From Natronoarchaeum philippinense (GTDB lineage: Archaea > Halobacteriota > Halobacteria > Halobacteriales > Natronoarchaeaceae), in assembly GCF_900215575.1 (NCBI RefSeq), contig NZ_OBEJ01000003.1, forward strand, positions 124,001-188,000: a stretch of 64,000 nt of DNA. Reading direction: 5' to 3'. The translations under genes and the position numbers were made by a program. Below are positions 16,768 through 26,472 of the stretch, piece by piece. The notes beneath the pieces were generated by a model. It was not told where the DNA came from. It saw nothing but the letters and a program-made list of their open reading frames with translations, and did not search any database. How positions within the stretch are numbered: position 1 is the first letter of the stretch; each line of letters starts with the position of its first letter.

Positions 16768-19092
16768 ATGGCTGGCTCTTGGCGCGACGTGTTCGGACAC
16801 GAATCCCCCTACGAGGAGCAGGTCGACGGCGTCGAGACGGCGATCGACGCCGCGCGCGACGGCGGCTTCCTCGCGTTGGAGGGCGCCTGTGGCACCGGCA
16901 AGACCATGCTGGCGCTCTCGGCCGGCCTGCATCTCGTGCGCGACCCCGACAGCCGATTCGAGCGCGTGCTGGCGCTGACCAGCGTCAAGCAACAGCTCCG
17001 CCAGTTCGAGGCCGACGTAGAGCGGATCAACGACGAGTTGCCCGAGGACTGGCGGCCCTTTTCGGCGCTGACGCTGGTCGGGAAAGCCGACGTGTGTCCC
17101 TACAGCCGCGAGGAGGCGGCCGGCATCGACGATACGAACGTCTACGACCGCTGCGAGGAACTGCGCGACACGACGCGAGCGCTGACCGGTGACGGTCCCG
17201 CCAGCGCCGGCGCTCTCGTCGACGACGCCCGGAGCCAGCAGATCGGACTGGCCGATTCGGGTGCCGACGGCGGGGCCGACTACCTCGAAACCGCCGGCGA
17301 GCCCACGCCGTATCCGACGGGGATGCCGACGCGTGAAGACGCCGAGTACTGCCCGTTTTACGCGCGCTACCTCGACGATAAGCCCGAGGACGGCGACGGC
17401 GATCCCGCCGAGGCCGTCCCCTTCGATTTCACCGACGCCGGATTGATCGACCCCGACGAACTGGTTCGTCGATCGGCCGGCGCTGGCACTTGCCCGCACT
17501 CGATGATGGGCGCAATCTTGCCCCACGCCGAACTCGTACTTGGCAACTACTACCACGCGTTCGATCCGATGACGACCGGCTCGTTTACCGGCGCCTTGCT
17601 CGACGAGTCGACGTTCGTGATCTGCGACGAGGCCCACATGCTCGAACCTCGCGTGCGCGATCTGGTCAGCGACACCGCCGCCGATCGGTCGCTGCGGGAC
17701 GCCGAATCCGAGCTGACGCGAGTTCTGCAGGCGCTGCAGTTCGACGGCAAGGAGGGGACCAGCAGTGCGGACGCCGACCTCGTGCGGGCCGAACTCGAAG
17801 AGGCCGAGGTCGCCGAGCGCGAACTCGAAACGCTGCGCTCGTTCATCCGGGACCTCCGCGAGGAACTCGACCGCCGGGTCACCGCTCATCTCGAACGCGA
17901 ACACCGCGGCTGGAAGAGCGACCTCAACAGCCTTCCAGACGAGGAAATTCCCCTGCGGGATCCCGAGACGCCGGAGGTCGACGCGATCACGGAGTGGGCC
18001 GAGCGCTTGGGCTACGACGACCGGGCGTGGAGTCGCGCCGAGACGGTCGGCGCCGTCGTCAAGCGCATCCTCGACGAGGCCGACGACGACGCGAAACAGC
18101 GCGCCGTCCCCGGCGTCGGGCGCGTGCTCGGCCGCTGGTACCGCGCCGATCACGAACGCCACTTCCGAGAGATCGAACTCGACCGAACGTGGGACGACAC
18201 CGAGCCGCCCGACAGCTGGCGCCGGGCGTACAACGCCCGGCTGGCGATCCACAACTGCGTGCCCGGCGACGTGATCGGCGAGCGCCTCGCTGACTTTGGC
18301 GGCGGCGTCCTGATGAGCGCAACGCTGGAGCCGCTCGACGTGTTCGCCGAAGTCACAGGACTGGACCACCTCGAACACGAGGAGGACCGACCCGTAGTCA
18401 CCCGGACCTACGGCCTGACGTTCCCCGAGGCAAACCGCGAGAGCTTCGCGGTCGACGCCCCGAAGTTCACCTACGACAACCGGGGCGGGCCCCACGAAGA
18501 GAATCCGACACGCCGGGCCTACGCCGACGCGATCCGGGAGGTCGCCGAAAGCCCGGGCAACGTGCTCGTCGGGATGCCGAGCTACCGCGAGGCCGAGTGG
18601 GCCGCCGACCAACTGCGCGACGCCGTCGACAAGCCCGTGTTGATCGACGAGTCCAGCGGCGACGACGCGACGGAGGATCTCAAGAGCGACTTCTTCGCCG
18701 GCGACGGGAAGGTGTTGGTCACGAGCCTACGCGGAACGCTCACCGAGGGCGTCGACTACCGCGGCGACCGGCTTTCCGCGGCGGTGATCTGTGGCGTCCC
18801 GATCGTCGACACCACGTCCCCGCGAACGCGGGCGATCCGGACGGCCTACGACGAGGCCTTCGGCGATGGGTTCGAGTACTCGCTGACCGTCCCCGCCGTC
18901 CGCAAGGCCCGGCAGGCGATCGGTCGGGTAATCCGTAGCCCCGATGAAGTCGGCGTCCGCGTGTTCGTCGACGCCCGGTACGCCCGCGAGTCGTGGGACA
19001 GCGTCCGTGAGTACATCCCCGCCGAGGAGTTTCAACCTGTGAGCCCGGACATGCTCTCGTTCGGATTAGACCGGTTCTGGTCGGACAAGTGA
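16768..19092 (+). CDS. XPD/DinG-type ATP-dependent DNA helicase (Rad3-related)
   Basis: A 774-residue superfamily-2 helicase. Walker A GACGTGKT is at 39-46 and the DEAH box (VICDEAHML) at 287-290. Between them, C110, C129, C195 and C242 are placed like the four ligands of the XPD/DinG iron-sulfur cluster. Motifs of the second RecA domain follow: GGVLMSATLEPLDVF, GNVLVGMPSYREA, VTSLRGTLTEGVDYRGD, and KARQAIGRVIRSPDEVGVRVFVDARY. The family unwinds DNA 5' to 3' in repair or R-loop removal. The sequence MAGSWRDVFGHESPYEEQVDG fits the usual N-terminus. It converges with halorhodopsin, 17 bases away. Confidence 0.92.
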   Translation: MAGSWRDVFGHESPYEEQVDGVETAIDAARDGGFLALEGACGTGKTMLALSAGLHLVRDPDSRFERVLALTSVKQQLRQFEADVERINDELPEDWRPFSALTLVGKADVCPYSREEAAGIDDTNVYDRCEELRDTTRALTGDGPASAGALVDDARSQQIGLADSGADGGADYLETAGEPTPYPTGMPTREDAEYCPFYARYLDDKPEDGDGDPAEAVPFDFTDAGLIDPDELVRRSAGAGTCPHSMMGAILPHAELVLGNYYHAFDPMTTGSFTGALLDESTFVICDEAHMLEPRVRDLVSDTAADRSLRDAESELTRVLQALQFDGKEGTSSADADLVRAELEEAEVAERELETLRSFIRDLREELDRRVTAHLEREHRGWKSDLNSLPDEEIPLRDPETPEVDAITEWAERLGYDDRAWSRAETVGAVVKRILDEADDDAKQRAVPGVGRVLGRWYRADHERHFREIELDRTWDDTEPPDSWRRAYNARLAIHNCVPGDVIGERLADFGGGVLMSATLEPLDVFAEVTGLDHLEHEEDRPVVTRTYGLTFPEANRESFAVDAPKFTYDNRGGPHEENPTRRAYADAIREVAESPGNVLVGMPSYREAEWAADQLRDAVDKPVLIDESSGDDATEDLKSDFFAGDGKVLVTSLRGTLTEGVDYRGDRLSAAVICGVPIVDTTSPRTRAIRTAYDEAFGDGFEYSLTVPAVRKARQAIGRVIRSPDEVGVRVFVDARYARESWDSVREYIPAEEFQPVSPDMLSFGLDRFWSDK

Positions 19093-19109
19093 TCGTTCAT
19101 TTGCGCTGG

Positions 19110-19931
19110 TCAGTCCTCGGCCGGTGACCCTGTCCTTGCGGTCTGTTGTCCGGTCACCGACGCGGGCTCGTCGGCGAGGAATCTGAGCAACAGGACGGCG
19201 AAGACGAACTTCGCGCCGACGTCCAGCAGGCTGTAGGCCCACGACGTGATCGCCGTCGCGCCGACGCCGGTTCCCATCACCGCCAGCCCCTCGGTGCCGA
19301 GCGCCCACACGATCGGGTAGCCGAACCACAACACGACGGTCAGCGTTCGTAGCAGTCCGAACAGATCCACGACATCCTCACCCTGCGCGGCGGCGTCTCG
19401 CGGCCACTCGACGAGCAGGACGTAGACCACGACGAGGAAGAACGCCGAACTGATGCCGAACCAGACCCAGCGCATCCAGATTGCCTGCCGGGTCAGCGCG
19501 GCCGCTAGTCCGGTCACACACATCCCGATATCGAAGGCAATCGCTGCGAATAGCGTCGGGCGATCCGAGCCCACGAGCAGGCCGAGCGCCAGCAGGATCA
19601 ACGGCGTCGAGAACGTCCACGTGAGATAGCGGCCCCACATGGTGACGACCTCGCCCCGGCCCGCGATGTCGACGACGCCGATCGTGAGGCCGGTTGCGAG
19701 CCCGAAGTAACTGGACAGCGACACCGCTGGAATGCCGATCGTGGCGACGTAGATCATTTTCACGCGCGGGTCGTCGACGGCGCGACCCATGTAGACAAAC
19801 AGTATCGTTGCGACACCCATCAGCGCGATCATGACCCACAGCGAACTGGCCATCACCGGGTTCGACAGCGTCTCTTCGACCAGCGGGTCGATCTGAGCCG
19901 GACTGACTGCAGACACTGGTTGGGCGATCAC
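19110..19931 (-). CDS. hop: Halorhodopsin, light-driven inward chloride pump
   Basis: A 273-residue seven-helix retinal protein. Helix C reads RYLTWTFSTP: Arg 101 is conserved, Thr 104 replaces the proton acceptor Asp of bacteriorhodopsin, and Ala 115 replaces the proton donor Asp. This TSA-type pattern identifies a chloride pump. Helix G has WAYSLLDVGAKFVFA with Lys 241 as the retinal Schiff-base lysine. Family markers IAFDIGMCVTGLAAALT and LWFGYPIVWALGTEGL are also present. It imports Cl- on light absorption, helping osmotic balance and membrane potential. No bop, bat or retinal-synthesis gene is in the window. The ~295 bases upstream (19932-20226) hold no gene. Confidence 0.97.
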   Translation of the reverse strand: MIAQPVSAVSPAQIDPLVEETLSNPVMASSLWVMIALMGVATILFVYMGRAVDDPRVKMIYVATIGIPAVSLSSYFGLATGLTIGVVDIAGRGEVVTMWGRYLTWTFSTPLILLALGLLVGSDRPTLFAAIAFDIGMCVTGLAAALTRQAIWMRWVWFGISSAFFLVVVYVLLVEWPRDAAAQGEDVVDLFGLLRTLTVVLWFGYPIVWALGTEGLAVMGTGVGATAITSWAYSLLDVGAKFVFAVLLLRFLADEPASVTGQQTARTGSPAED

Positions 19932-20226
19932 ACTGTCAGTTCAATCCGACCGAAATAGTCCATATTCGCCAACTACTTGCCGGGCACCTGACAGCCGTAG
20001 CCGTTTGTCTCGGGTCGTACAACGGTCGTATCGATTGTTTGCCCCGGCTAGTGTGAACGAACGCGATCGAATCTGCTCGATACTCCGAACCGGTGTTGTT
20101 TTATACGCTCACTTCCGAGTTGGATTCCACTGCGGATCGTCCGAGTGATCTTCTCGGACGGCGATCGATACCGAACCCCTTTGTTTCAACTGGAGATCAC
20201 GGCGACGGCGCCGGGATGCTCTCTCA

Positions 20227-21300
20227 CTACTTCGTCACAGCCCCGACCTCGGCGCCCGACCCGACGACGTGCACGTCGTCCGGATCGAACGCGACGGTCA
20301 CGGTCTCGGCGTCGGGCGCGTCCTCGAAGTGCGCAACGATCGTTCGGTCGCGCCACCGGAGGCCGGCGCGGACGGCGCCGCCGAGAAACTCCGTCGTGAC
20401 GACATCGGTCCGCAAGCGATTGGCGTCGACACCGCTCTCGCCGTCGCCGAGCAGTCGGACCGCCTCGGGCCGGACACAGACCGTCGCGCGGTCGGCGTCG
20501 ACGCGGGGAATCCGGAACTCGCGGCCGTCGATGTCGAGCGTCGACCGTCCATTGTCGGCCGCGGTTATGGCTCCCTCGAACACGTTGTTGTCGCCCAGAA
20601 AGTCCGCGACAAAGCGCGTTTCGGGGCGTCGGTACACGTCCCGCGGCGTCCCGACCTGCTCGACGCGTCCGCGGTTCATCACCGCCAATCGGTCGCTGAT
20701 CGCCAGCGCCTCGGACTGGTCGTGGGTGACGTAGATCGTCGTGACGCCGAGATCGGACTGGATCGCCTGTACCTGTCGCCGGAGACGCTTGCGGAGGCGC
20801 GCGTCGAGCGCGCTCATCGGCTCGTCGAGCAAGAGCAGATCGGGACCCGGCGCCAGCGCGCGAGCCAGTGCGACACGCTGGCGCTGGCCGCCCGAGAGTT
20901 CGTCGGGGTCCCGGTCCTCGAACCCTTCCAGATCGACCAGCGAGAGCAACTCGGCGACCCGTTCGTCGCGGGACGCGCCGCCCGGCGGATCGCTAAAGCG
21001 CAGTCCGTAGGCGACGTTCTCGGCGACGCTCATGTGGGGAAACAGCGCGTAGTTCTGGAAGACGACGCCGATATCCCGATCTTCCGGCCGGACGCCCGCC
21101 GCCGACTTATCACCGATCAAGACCTCGCCCGCGTCGGGCTCCTCGAAGCCGGCGATCGTCCGCAGCGTCGTCGTTTTGCCACAGCCAGACGGGCCGACGA
21201 GCGTGAAGAACTCGCCGTCCTCGACCGTGAGATCGACCGTGTCGAGCACCGTCGTCCCGCCGTAGGCCTTCGTCACGCCGCGCAGTTCGAGGTCGCTCAT
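20227..21300 (-). CDS. ABC transporter ATP-binding protein, thiamine/spermidine/iron type (ThiQ-like)
   Basis: A 357-residue importer ATPase with Walker A GPSGCGKTTTL, Q-loop FQNYALFPHM, signature LSGGQRQRVALARAL and Walker B LLLLDEPMSALDARL. The switch region is VTHDQSEALA, and a C-terminal TOBE-like regulatory domain (about 240-357) follows. It lies last in an operon with the permease (4-base overlap, 21297-21300) and the binding protein, which points to thiamine or a thiamine phosphate as substrate. It energises the fused permease at the inner face of the membrane. Confidence 0.85.
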   Translation of the reverse strand: MSDLELRGVTKAYGGTTVLDTVDLTVEDGEFFTLVGPSGCGKTTTLRTIAGFEEPDAGEVLIGDKSAAGVRPEDRDIGVVFQNYALFPHMSVAENVAYGLRFSDPPGGASRDERVAELLSLVDLEGFEDRDPDELSGGQRQRVALARALAPGPDLLLLDEPMSALDARLRKRLRRQVQAIQSDLGVTTIYVTHDQSEALAISDRLAVMNRGRVEQVGTPRDVYRRPETRFVADFLGDNNVFEGAITAADNGRSTLDIDGREFRIPRVDADRATVCVRPEAVRLLGDGESGVDANRLRTDVVTTEFLGGAVRAGLRWRDRTIVAHFEDAPDAETVTVAFDPDDVHVVGSGAEVGAVTK

Positions 21301-23153
21301 CGGTACTCACCGCCGCCGACGCGCTCGATCACCACGAAACTGGCGCTCGTCACCGCGAGCAGGACGGTGCCCATCGCGGTTGCGGGGCCGAGCGTCCGAT
21401 CACCGAGGTAGCGTTCGACGGCGACCGGCATCGTGTAGGCGTCGCCGCCGGCCGCGAGGATCACCGTCGAGTTGAACTCGCCGATGCTGATCGCGGCGGC
21501 GAAGGCGGCGCCGGCGACGACGCCGGTCACCGCGAGTGGGAGTTCGACATCGAGCAGCGCTCGCGCCCGCGAGGCGCCCAGCGCTCGCGCCGACTCGACG
21601 AGCGATCGGTCGACGCCGCCGATCGCCGGCGCGGCGTTGCGCACGACGAAGGGGTACGCCGCGGCGGCGTGGGCGGCGACGATTGCGGCGGCGCCGGTGA
21701 CTCGGAGGCGGTAGTCGCCCGGCAGCGGGACGCCGAAGACGAGCCCTCGGAGTAGCCCGACGCCCAGCACGATCCCGCTGACCGCCAGCGGCGCCGTCGC
21801 CAAGGCGTCGAGCACGAGGCCGCCGCGCCCGCCGCGGACGCGCCGCACCGCGACGACGACGCCGGTCGGCACGGCGACGGCGAGCGTCGCGCCCGCAAAG
21901 AGCAGCGAGTTGCGCACCGCGGGCCACGGCTTCACTTGGAACGCCGCGCCCTCGGCCTGCCGGTCGAGCAAGAACGCGTAGTGGCGAAGCGTCAGCCCGT
22001 TCGGGCCGGTGACGCTTTCGAGGACCATGCTTGCGATCGGCCCGACGAACACGACCGCGACGACGAGCCCGTACGCGAGGATCGCAAGCCTGCTCGGACG
22101 GACGAGCGCCCGCAGCGAGGGAACAAGCGGCGTGCGCTCGCTCGGGTCCGGCGTCCGGCCGGTGCCGTAGCGCCGTCCCTCGAACCGGAGGTAGATCGCC
22201 AGCACAGCGACCGAGAGTCCCGTCTCGACGATCGCCAGCGCCGCCGCGCCCGCGAGATCGAGCTGGCGAATCCGGCTGTAGATCCACACCTCGACGGTCG
22301 CCAGATCCAACCCGCCGAGCGCGAGCACGATCGGGAAGGTTCGGAACGTGAACACGAATGTGAGGACGGCGCCGGCCAGCACCGCTGGCGCGAGCTGGGG
22401 CACGATCACGTCGAGGAACGCGCGGCGTCGGCTCGCGCCGAGGCTCCGGGCCGTTTCCACGGTTCGAGTGTCGACGCTCTCCCACGCCGCGGTCGTCAGC
22501 CGGGCGACCAGCGGCGCGTTGTAGAACGCGTGGGCGAGCACGATCACCTCCAGCGAGAACAGGATATCGACCGGGCCGAGTCCGACGAGGCCGAGCAACT
22601 GGTTGAACGGCCCGGCGGTGCTGAACATCGCAAAGAAGCCGACGGCGACCATGATGCCGGGCAGCACGAACGGCAGAATCGTCAGCGAGCGCAGCACGTC
22701 TCGACCGGGGAACTCGAAGCGCGCGAGGACGTACGCGCCGGGCAGGCCGAGCGCGACGCTGGCGACCGTCGACAGCAGCGCCTGATACGCTGTGAAGCCG
22801 ATCAGCCCGAAGGTCGGGACGGGGAAGCCGCGCTCGGCCCAGCTAGCTATCCCGCGCAGATGCTCGCCGAAAGCGAGCGGCTCGGCGAACACGTCCGCGA
22901 GGGCCCCGACGTAGAACGGGTCCGTGAGGACGCCGCGGATCGGCGCCGCCGACGGGGCGCCGTCGACCACCAGCGCCTCGACGAACACGACCGCCGCGGG
23001 GAGCACGAACACGACCGCGAGCACCACGACCGCGACGCCGGTGGCCAGCCCCAGCGTATGCCGTACTAGCCACTGACGCGCCCGACGGAGTGCTCTAGGC
23101 AGGCCGTCCCGGGCTGTGGCGTCCGACCGTGCGTTACTCCCGCCGCTCGCCAT
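21297..23153 (-). CDS. thiP: ABC transporter permease, two fused domains (ThiP-like)
   Basis: A 618-residue protein with about 12 membrane segments in two repeats of the binding-protein-dependent permease domain. Each repeat has an EAA loop: ESVDTRTVETARSLGASRRRAFLDV in half one and DRSLVESARALGASRARALLDV in half two (quoted in parts: ETARSLGASRRRAF and ESARALGASRARAL). Fused halves are typical of ThiP and the iron-importer FbpB/SfuB type. It begins 1 base after the stop of the binding-protein gene and overlaps the ATPase gene by 4 bases, so it is the middle gene of a three-gene operon. Thiamine specificity is taken from the binding protein. Confidence 0.87.
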   Translation of the reverse strand: MASGGSNARSDATARDGLPRALRRARQWLVRHTLGLATGVAVVVLAVVFVLPAAVVFVEALVVDGAPSAAPIRGVLTDPFYVGALADVFAEPLAFGEHLRGIASWAERGFPVPTFGLIGFTAYQALLSTVASVALGLPGAYVLARFEFPGRDVLRSLTILPFVLPGIMVAVGFFAMFSTAGPFNQLLGLVGLGPVDILFSLEVIVLAHAFYNAPLVARLTTAAWESVDTRTVETARSLGASRRRAFLDVIVPQLAPAVLAGAVLTFVFTFRTFPIVLALGGLDLATVEVWIYSRIRQLDLAGAAALAIVETGLSVAVLAIYLRFEGRRYGTGRTPDPSERTPLVPSLRALVRPSRLAILAYGLVVAVVFVGPIASMVLESVTGPNGLTLRHYAFLLDRQAEGAAFQVKPWPAVRNSLLFAGATLAVAVPTGVVVAVRRVRGGRGGLVLDALATAPLAVSGIVLGVGLLRGLVFGVPLPGDYRLRVTGAAAIVAAHAAAAYPFVVRNAAPAIGGVDRSLVESARALGASRARALLDVELPLAVTGVVAGAAFAAAISIGEFNSTVILAAGGDAYTMPVAVERYLGDRTLGPATAMGTVLLAVTSASFVVIERVGGGEYR

Positions 23154-23154
23154 G

Positions 23155-24237
23155 CTATCCGGCGATCTCCCGTGCCCAGTCTTCGACCCAGCCGTCGAGG
23201 TTCCCCTGCAGGTCTTCGTAGTCGTAGAAGACGGTTTCCGGCGGCTCGTGGGCGTACTGGTCGAACTCCTCGTTGAGGTCGGCGTCCGTGGTCGCGGGGA
23301 ACTGGACGTTCAGCGTGGCGATCTGGCCCTGTGCGTCCGGCGAAAGCACGAACTCGAAGAAGTCCTGTGCCAGTTCGGTCTTCTCGGAACCGGCGAACAC
23401 GCCCATACCCTCGGGGTTGGCGTACCCCTGATCCTCGAGGAAGCCGAGCTGGTGGCGCGACATGTCTTGGTCGGCGCGGTTCGCGTACACCTGATCGGTC
23501 GAGTACGAGACGACCATCGGTCGCTCGCCCTCGGAGTAGGCGCTGTAGGAGTCCCACCACGAGCCGAGGATCTGCACGTCGTTGTCCTGCAGGGCGCGCC
23601 AGTAGTCCAGATAGCCGTCCTCGCCGAACTGGTCGATCGTCCACAGCAGGAACGCCCGTCCGGGGTCGCTCTGCTGGGCGTTCTGGGCGAGCAGGGCTCC
23701 CTCGTAGGCCGGTTCGGTCAGCCGGTCGAACGTCGCCGGTTCGTCGACCGCTCCCTCGTCGTACACCAGACTGATGTAGCCGGTGTCGTAGGGCATCACG
23801 CGCCCGTCGGGATCGAACTCCAACTCCGACTTGATCGCGTCGGTGTTTCCGACGCTCCCCCAGTCGAGTTCCTGAAACAGCGAGTCGTCGAGGCGCTCGT
23901 CGGCACGGATGAGGTCGTCAACGTTGACGCCGAGGTAGGCGTCGGCGTCCAGATCGATCCCCTGACCGTGACGCTGGACGTAGTGGTTCAGCCCGTTGTC
24001 GGGGTTCACCCACTCGATCGTCACGTCCTCGTGCTCGCTCTCGAACTGCTCTTTGAGCCACGTCGCGGGCGCGTCGAGCGAACTCTGGTCTTCGACGAAC
24101 GAGTCGTAGGTAGCGATCGTGAGCGTTCCGTCATCGTCGTTGCCGGAGCTGGGACTCCCGGGCTGGCTGACACAGCCCGCCAGCCCCGCACCCGCCGCAC
24201 CGCCGACCGCTGCGAGAAACTTCCGTCGGTTCATCAC
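23155..24237 (-). CDS. thiB: Thiamine-type ABC transporter substrate-binding lipoprotein
   Basis: A 360-residue exported binding protein. The N-terminus MMNRRKFLAAVGGAAGAG carries a Tat motif (RRKFL) and is followed by the lipobox LAGC, so it is a Tat-exported lipoprotein, usual in haloarchaea. The mature part has TLTIATYDSFV, DAYLGVNVDDLIRA and MPYDTGYISLVYDEG, matching the ThiB family that captures thiamine, TMP or TPP. VQFPATTDADLNEEF near the end also fits. First gene of the thiBPQ-like operon. I see no THI-box (TPP riboswitch) in the 120 bases upstream. Confidence 0.87.
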   Translation of the reverse strand: MMNRRKFLAAVGGAAGAGLAGCVSQPGSPSSGNDDDGTLTIATYDSFVEDQSSLDAPATWLKEQFESEHEDVTIEWVNPDNGLNHYVQRHGQGIDLDADAYLGVNVDDLIRADERLDDSLFQELDWGSVGNTDAIKSELEFDPDGRVMPYDTGYISLVYDEGAVDEPATFDRLTEPAYEGALLAQNAQQSDPGRAFLLWTIDQFGEDGYLDYWRALQDNDVQILGSWWDSYSAYSEGERPMVVSYSTDQVYANRADQDMSRHQLGFLEDQGYANPEGMGVFAGSEKTELAQDFFEFVLSPDAQGQIATLNVQFPATTDADLNEEFDQYAHEPPETVFYDYEDLQGNLDGWVEDWAREIAG

Positions 24238-24359
24238 CCGGTGTTTTCACTGGGTGGTGATAAGGCGACCGGTCCACAGCGGCGTCGAGCATCGGCCGCT
24301 CTCCGGCGTCTCGACGCCGCTGCTCCCCCGTCTCTCGACGCCGGTTTCCCGTACTCCGA

Positions 24360-25142
24360 TCAGGCGGTCTCGCTCGTCTCTATCTTCCCACCCTCATCCG
24401 TCCACTCGGTGAAGCTTCCCTCGTAGAACTCGACCGTTTCGTAGCCGAGATGCGAGAGCACGGCGTAGGTGTGGCTGATCCGCCGAGCGGTGTTGCAGTA
24501 CAGCACGATCCGTCGGTCGGCCGTGATGCCCCGGTCGTCCAGAATCTCACGGATCTCTGACTCGGGCTTGAGCCCGCGGCTCTCGTCGTCGACGAGTTCC
24601 TTCCAGTCCAGCCGGACCGCGCCGGGGAGGTGGCCCTCGGCGTACTCCTCGGCGCGTCGGGTGTCGACGATCACCGCGTCGGGGTCGTCGAGCGCGGCCT
24701 CGACGGTCGCCATGTCGACCAGCGGCGTCGCGTCGGGCTCGCGCACCTCGTAGGTCGTCGGCTCGATGTCGGGCGTCTCGCCGGTCGTCTCGTGCTCGCG
24801 GTTCCACGCGCTGTAGTCGCCGTCGAGCAGGTACAGCTCGTCGTGGCCGTAACACAGCGCGGTGACCAGAAAGCGCGCGGCGAACACGCCGTGTGTGTCG
24901 TCGTAGGCGACGATCGGGTCGTCAGCGGCGATGCCGGCCTCGCCGAGCAGTTCCGCGAACGCCTCGGCGCCGGGAAGCATCCCCTCGTCGGCGTCGTCGT
25001 CGCTCCGGAACGACTCGAATGGGATGCTCGCAGCGCCCGGCACGTGGCCGATGCCGTCGTACTCCCAGCCGTCTCGTACGTCGACGATCCGCACCTCGTC
25101 GGCGTGGTCGTCGAGCCACGCCGGCGACACGAGTTCGATCAT
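24360..25142 (-). CDS. Two-domain rhodanese, thiosulfate/3-mercaptopyruvate sulfurtransferase
   Basis: A 260-residue protein with two rhodanese domains. Domain 1 (about 1-120) has VDVRDGWEYDGIGHVPGA but no active-site cysteine. Domain 2 (about 140-255) has VDTRRAEEYAEGHLPGAVRLDW and the persulfide loop YCNTARRI with Cys 216. It transfers sulfane sulfur from thiosulfate or mercaptopyruvate to cyanide, thiols or biosynthetic acceptors. I chose ATG 25142 (MIELVSPAWLDDH); an extension to 25226 is not rhodanese-like. A second rhodanese gene is divergent 261 bases away, and thiBPQ lies just downstream on the same strand. Confidence 0.9.
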   Translation of the reverse strand: MIELVSPAWLDDHADEVRIVDVRDGWEYDGIGHVPGAASIPFESFRSDDDADEGMLPGAEAFAELLGEAGIAADDPIVAYDDTHGVFAARFLVTALCYGHDELYLLDGDYSAWNREHETTGETPDIEPTTYEVREPDATPLVDMATVEAALDDPDAVIVDTRRAEEYAEGHLPGAVRLDWKELVDDESRGLKPESEIREILDDRGITADRRIVLYCNTARRISHTYAVLSHLGYETVEFYEGSFTEWTDEGGKIETSETA

Positions 25143-25403
25143 GGCGGCGCTTGTGGACGGACCCGCATTAAGACGCTGATGCCGGCCCCGTCCGACGCGG
25201 CTCGTCGATAGCGGCCACATTTGCAACTACTTCTGTCGGCGTCCGTGCGCTGCGGGCGCTGTGGCGTCGTGCTGTCGGCCGTCGCTGTACGTCCTGACTG
25301 TTGGTTCGACACTGCTGGCAAAAATTGTCGGTGGTCGCCACGAAAGGCCGTTACTGCCGGGGCTGAAGCCTCTTTAACGGTGGGGTGCATACGAGAGCAG
25401 TGT

Positions 25404-26258
25404 ATGACTGACTACGCGAAGGACGTGCTCGTCTCGGCCGACTGGGCCGAAGAGCACCTCGACGAGTTCCAGAGCGACGACCCCGAGTATCGACTGGTAG
25501 AAGTCGACGTTGACACGGAAGCCTACGACGAGGCTCACGCCCCCGGCGCCATCGGCTTCAACTGGGAGACCCAGCTTCAGGACCAGACCACGCGCGACAT
25601 CCTCGACAAAGACGAGTTCGAGGACCTGCTCGGCAGCCACGGTATCTCCGAGGACTCCACGGTCGTTCTGTACGGCGACAACTCCAACTGGTTCGCCGCC
25701 TACACCTACTGGCAGTTCAAGTACTACGGCCACGACGACGTGAAGCTGCTCGACGGCGGCCGCGAGTACTGGCTCGAGAACGACTACGAGACGACCGACG
25801 AGGTTCCCGACTTTTCGGAAGTCGACTACGAGGCGTCCGGTCCGCGCGAGTCCATCCGCGCCTACCGCGACGACGTCGAGAACGCCATCGACAAAGGCCT
25901 GCCGCTCGTCGACGTTCGCTCGCCCGAGGAGTACTCCGGCGAGGTTCTCGCGCCCCCGGGACTCCAAGAGACCGCCCAGCGCGGCGGCCACATCCCCGGC
26001 GCCGAGAACATCTCGTGGGCCGCCGTGACCAACGCCGACGGGACGTTCAAGGACGCCGAGGAACTCGAAGAGCTCTACGGCGAGTACGACATCGACGGCG
26101 ACTCGACGACCGTCGCGTACTGCCGCATCGGCGAGCGCTCCTCGGTCGCTTGGTTCGCGCTCCACGAACTGCTCGGCTACGACGACGCCGTCAACTACGA
26201 CGGCTCGTGGACCGAGTGGGGCAACCTCGTTGGCGTGCCGATCGAGAAGGGCGAGTAA
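25404..26258 (+). CDS. Two-domain rhodanese, thiosulfate sulfurtransferase
   Basis: A 284-residue protein with tandem rhodanese domains. The inactive N-domain has VEVDVDTEAYDEAHAPGAIGFNW. The active C-domain has VDVRSPEEYSG, GHIPGAENISWA and the loop AYCRIGERSSVAW with Cys 240. The CRIGERS loop is typical of thiosulfate-preferring enzymes, and its sequence differs clearly from that of the rhodanese upstream, so the two are not a recent duplication. ATG 25404 gives MTDYAKDVLVSADWAEEH. A TATA-like CTTTAACG lies about 32 bases upstream. A T6 tract follows the stop. Confidence 0.93.
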   Translation: MTDYAKDVLVSADWAEEHLDEFQSDDPEYRLVEVDVDTEAYDEAHAPGAIGFNWETQLQDQTTRDILDKDEFEDLLGSHGISEDSTVVLYGDNSNWFAAYTYWQFKYYGHDDVKLLDGGREYWLENDYETTDEVPDFSEVDYEASGPRESIRAYRDDVENAIDKGLPLVDVRSPEEYSGEVLAPPGLQETAQRGGHIPGAENISWAAVTNADGTFKDAEELEELYGEYDIDGDSTTVAYCRIGERSSVAWFALHELLGYDDAVNYDGSWTEWGNLVGVPIEKGE

Positions 26259-26275
26259 GTCGTTCAGACTCCCGA

Positions 26276-26281
26276 TTTTTT
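26276..26281 (+). terminator. T6 tract after the rhodanese gene
   Basis: Six T in GC-rich context, 17 bases after the stop at 26258. A good archaeal terminator candidate. Confidence 0.4.
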
Positions 26282-26472
26282 GCGGTCGCGTACTGATCGG
26301 CCTGTAGGTATCTCCTCTGTTCACGCGAGTAGTGTCAACGCTGATAGCCGGAAGCCATCCCCGTTCAGTCCCACCCATCCCAATGGTCGGAGTGTAGAAT
26401 CACGTCCTACGACGACCGGTCGCGTCCCAAACGCAGGGCTTTTTGAGACTACGACGACTCGTCATCGAGCAG

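Noticed and set aside
24238-24359. Possible TPP riboswitch before the thiamine importer operon
   Set aside because: The conserved CTGAGA and ACC-TTTGAACCTGA elements are absent; the region has only GC-rich GGCGTC/GACGCC inverted stretches that also occur in other gaps.
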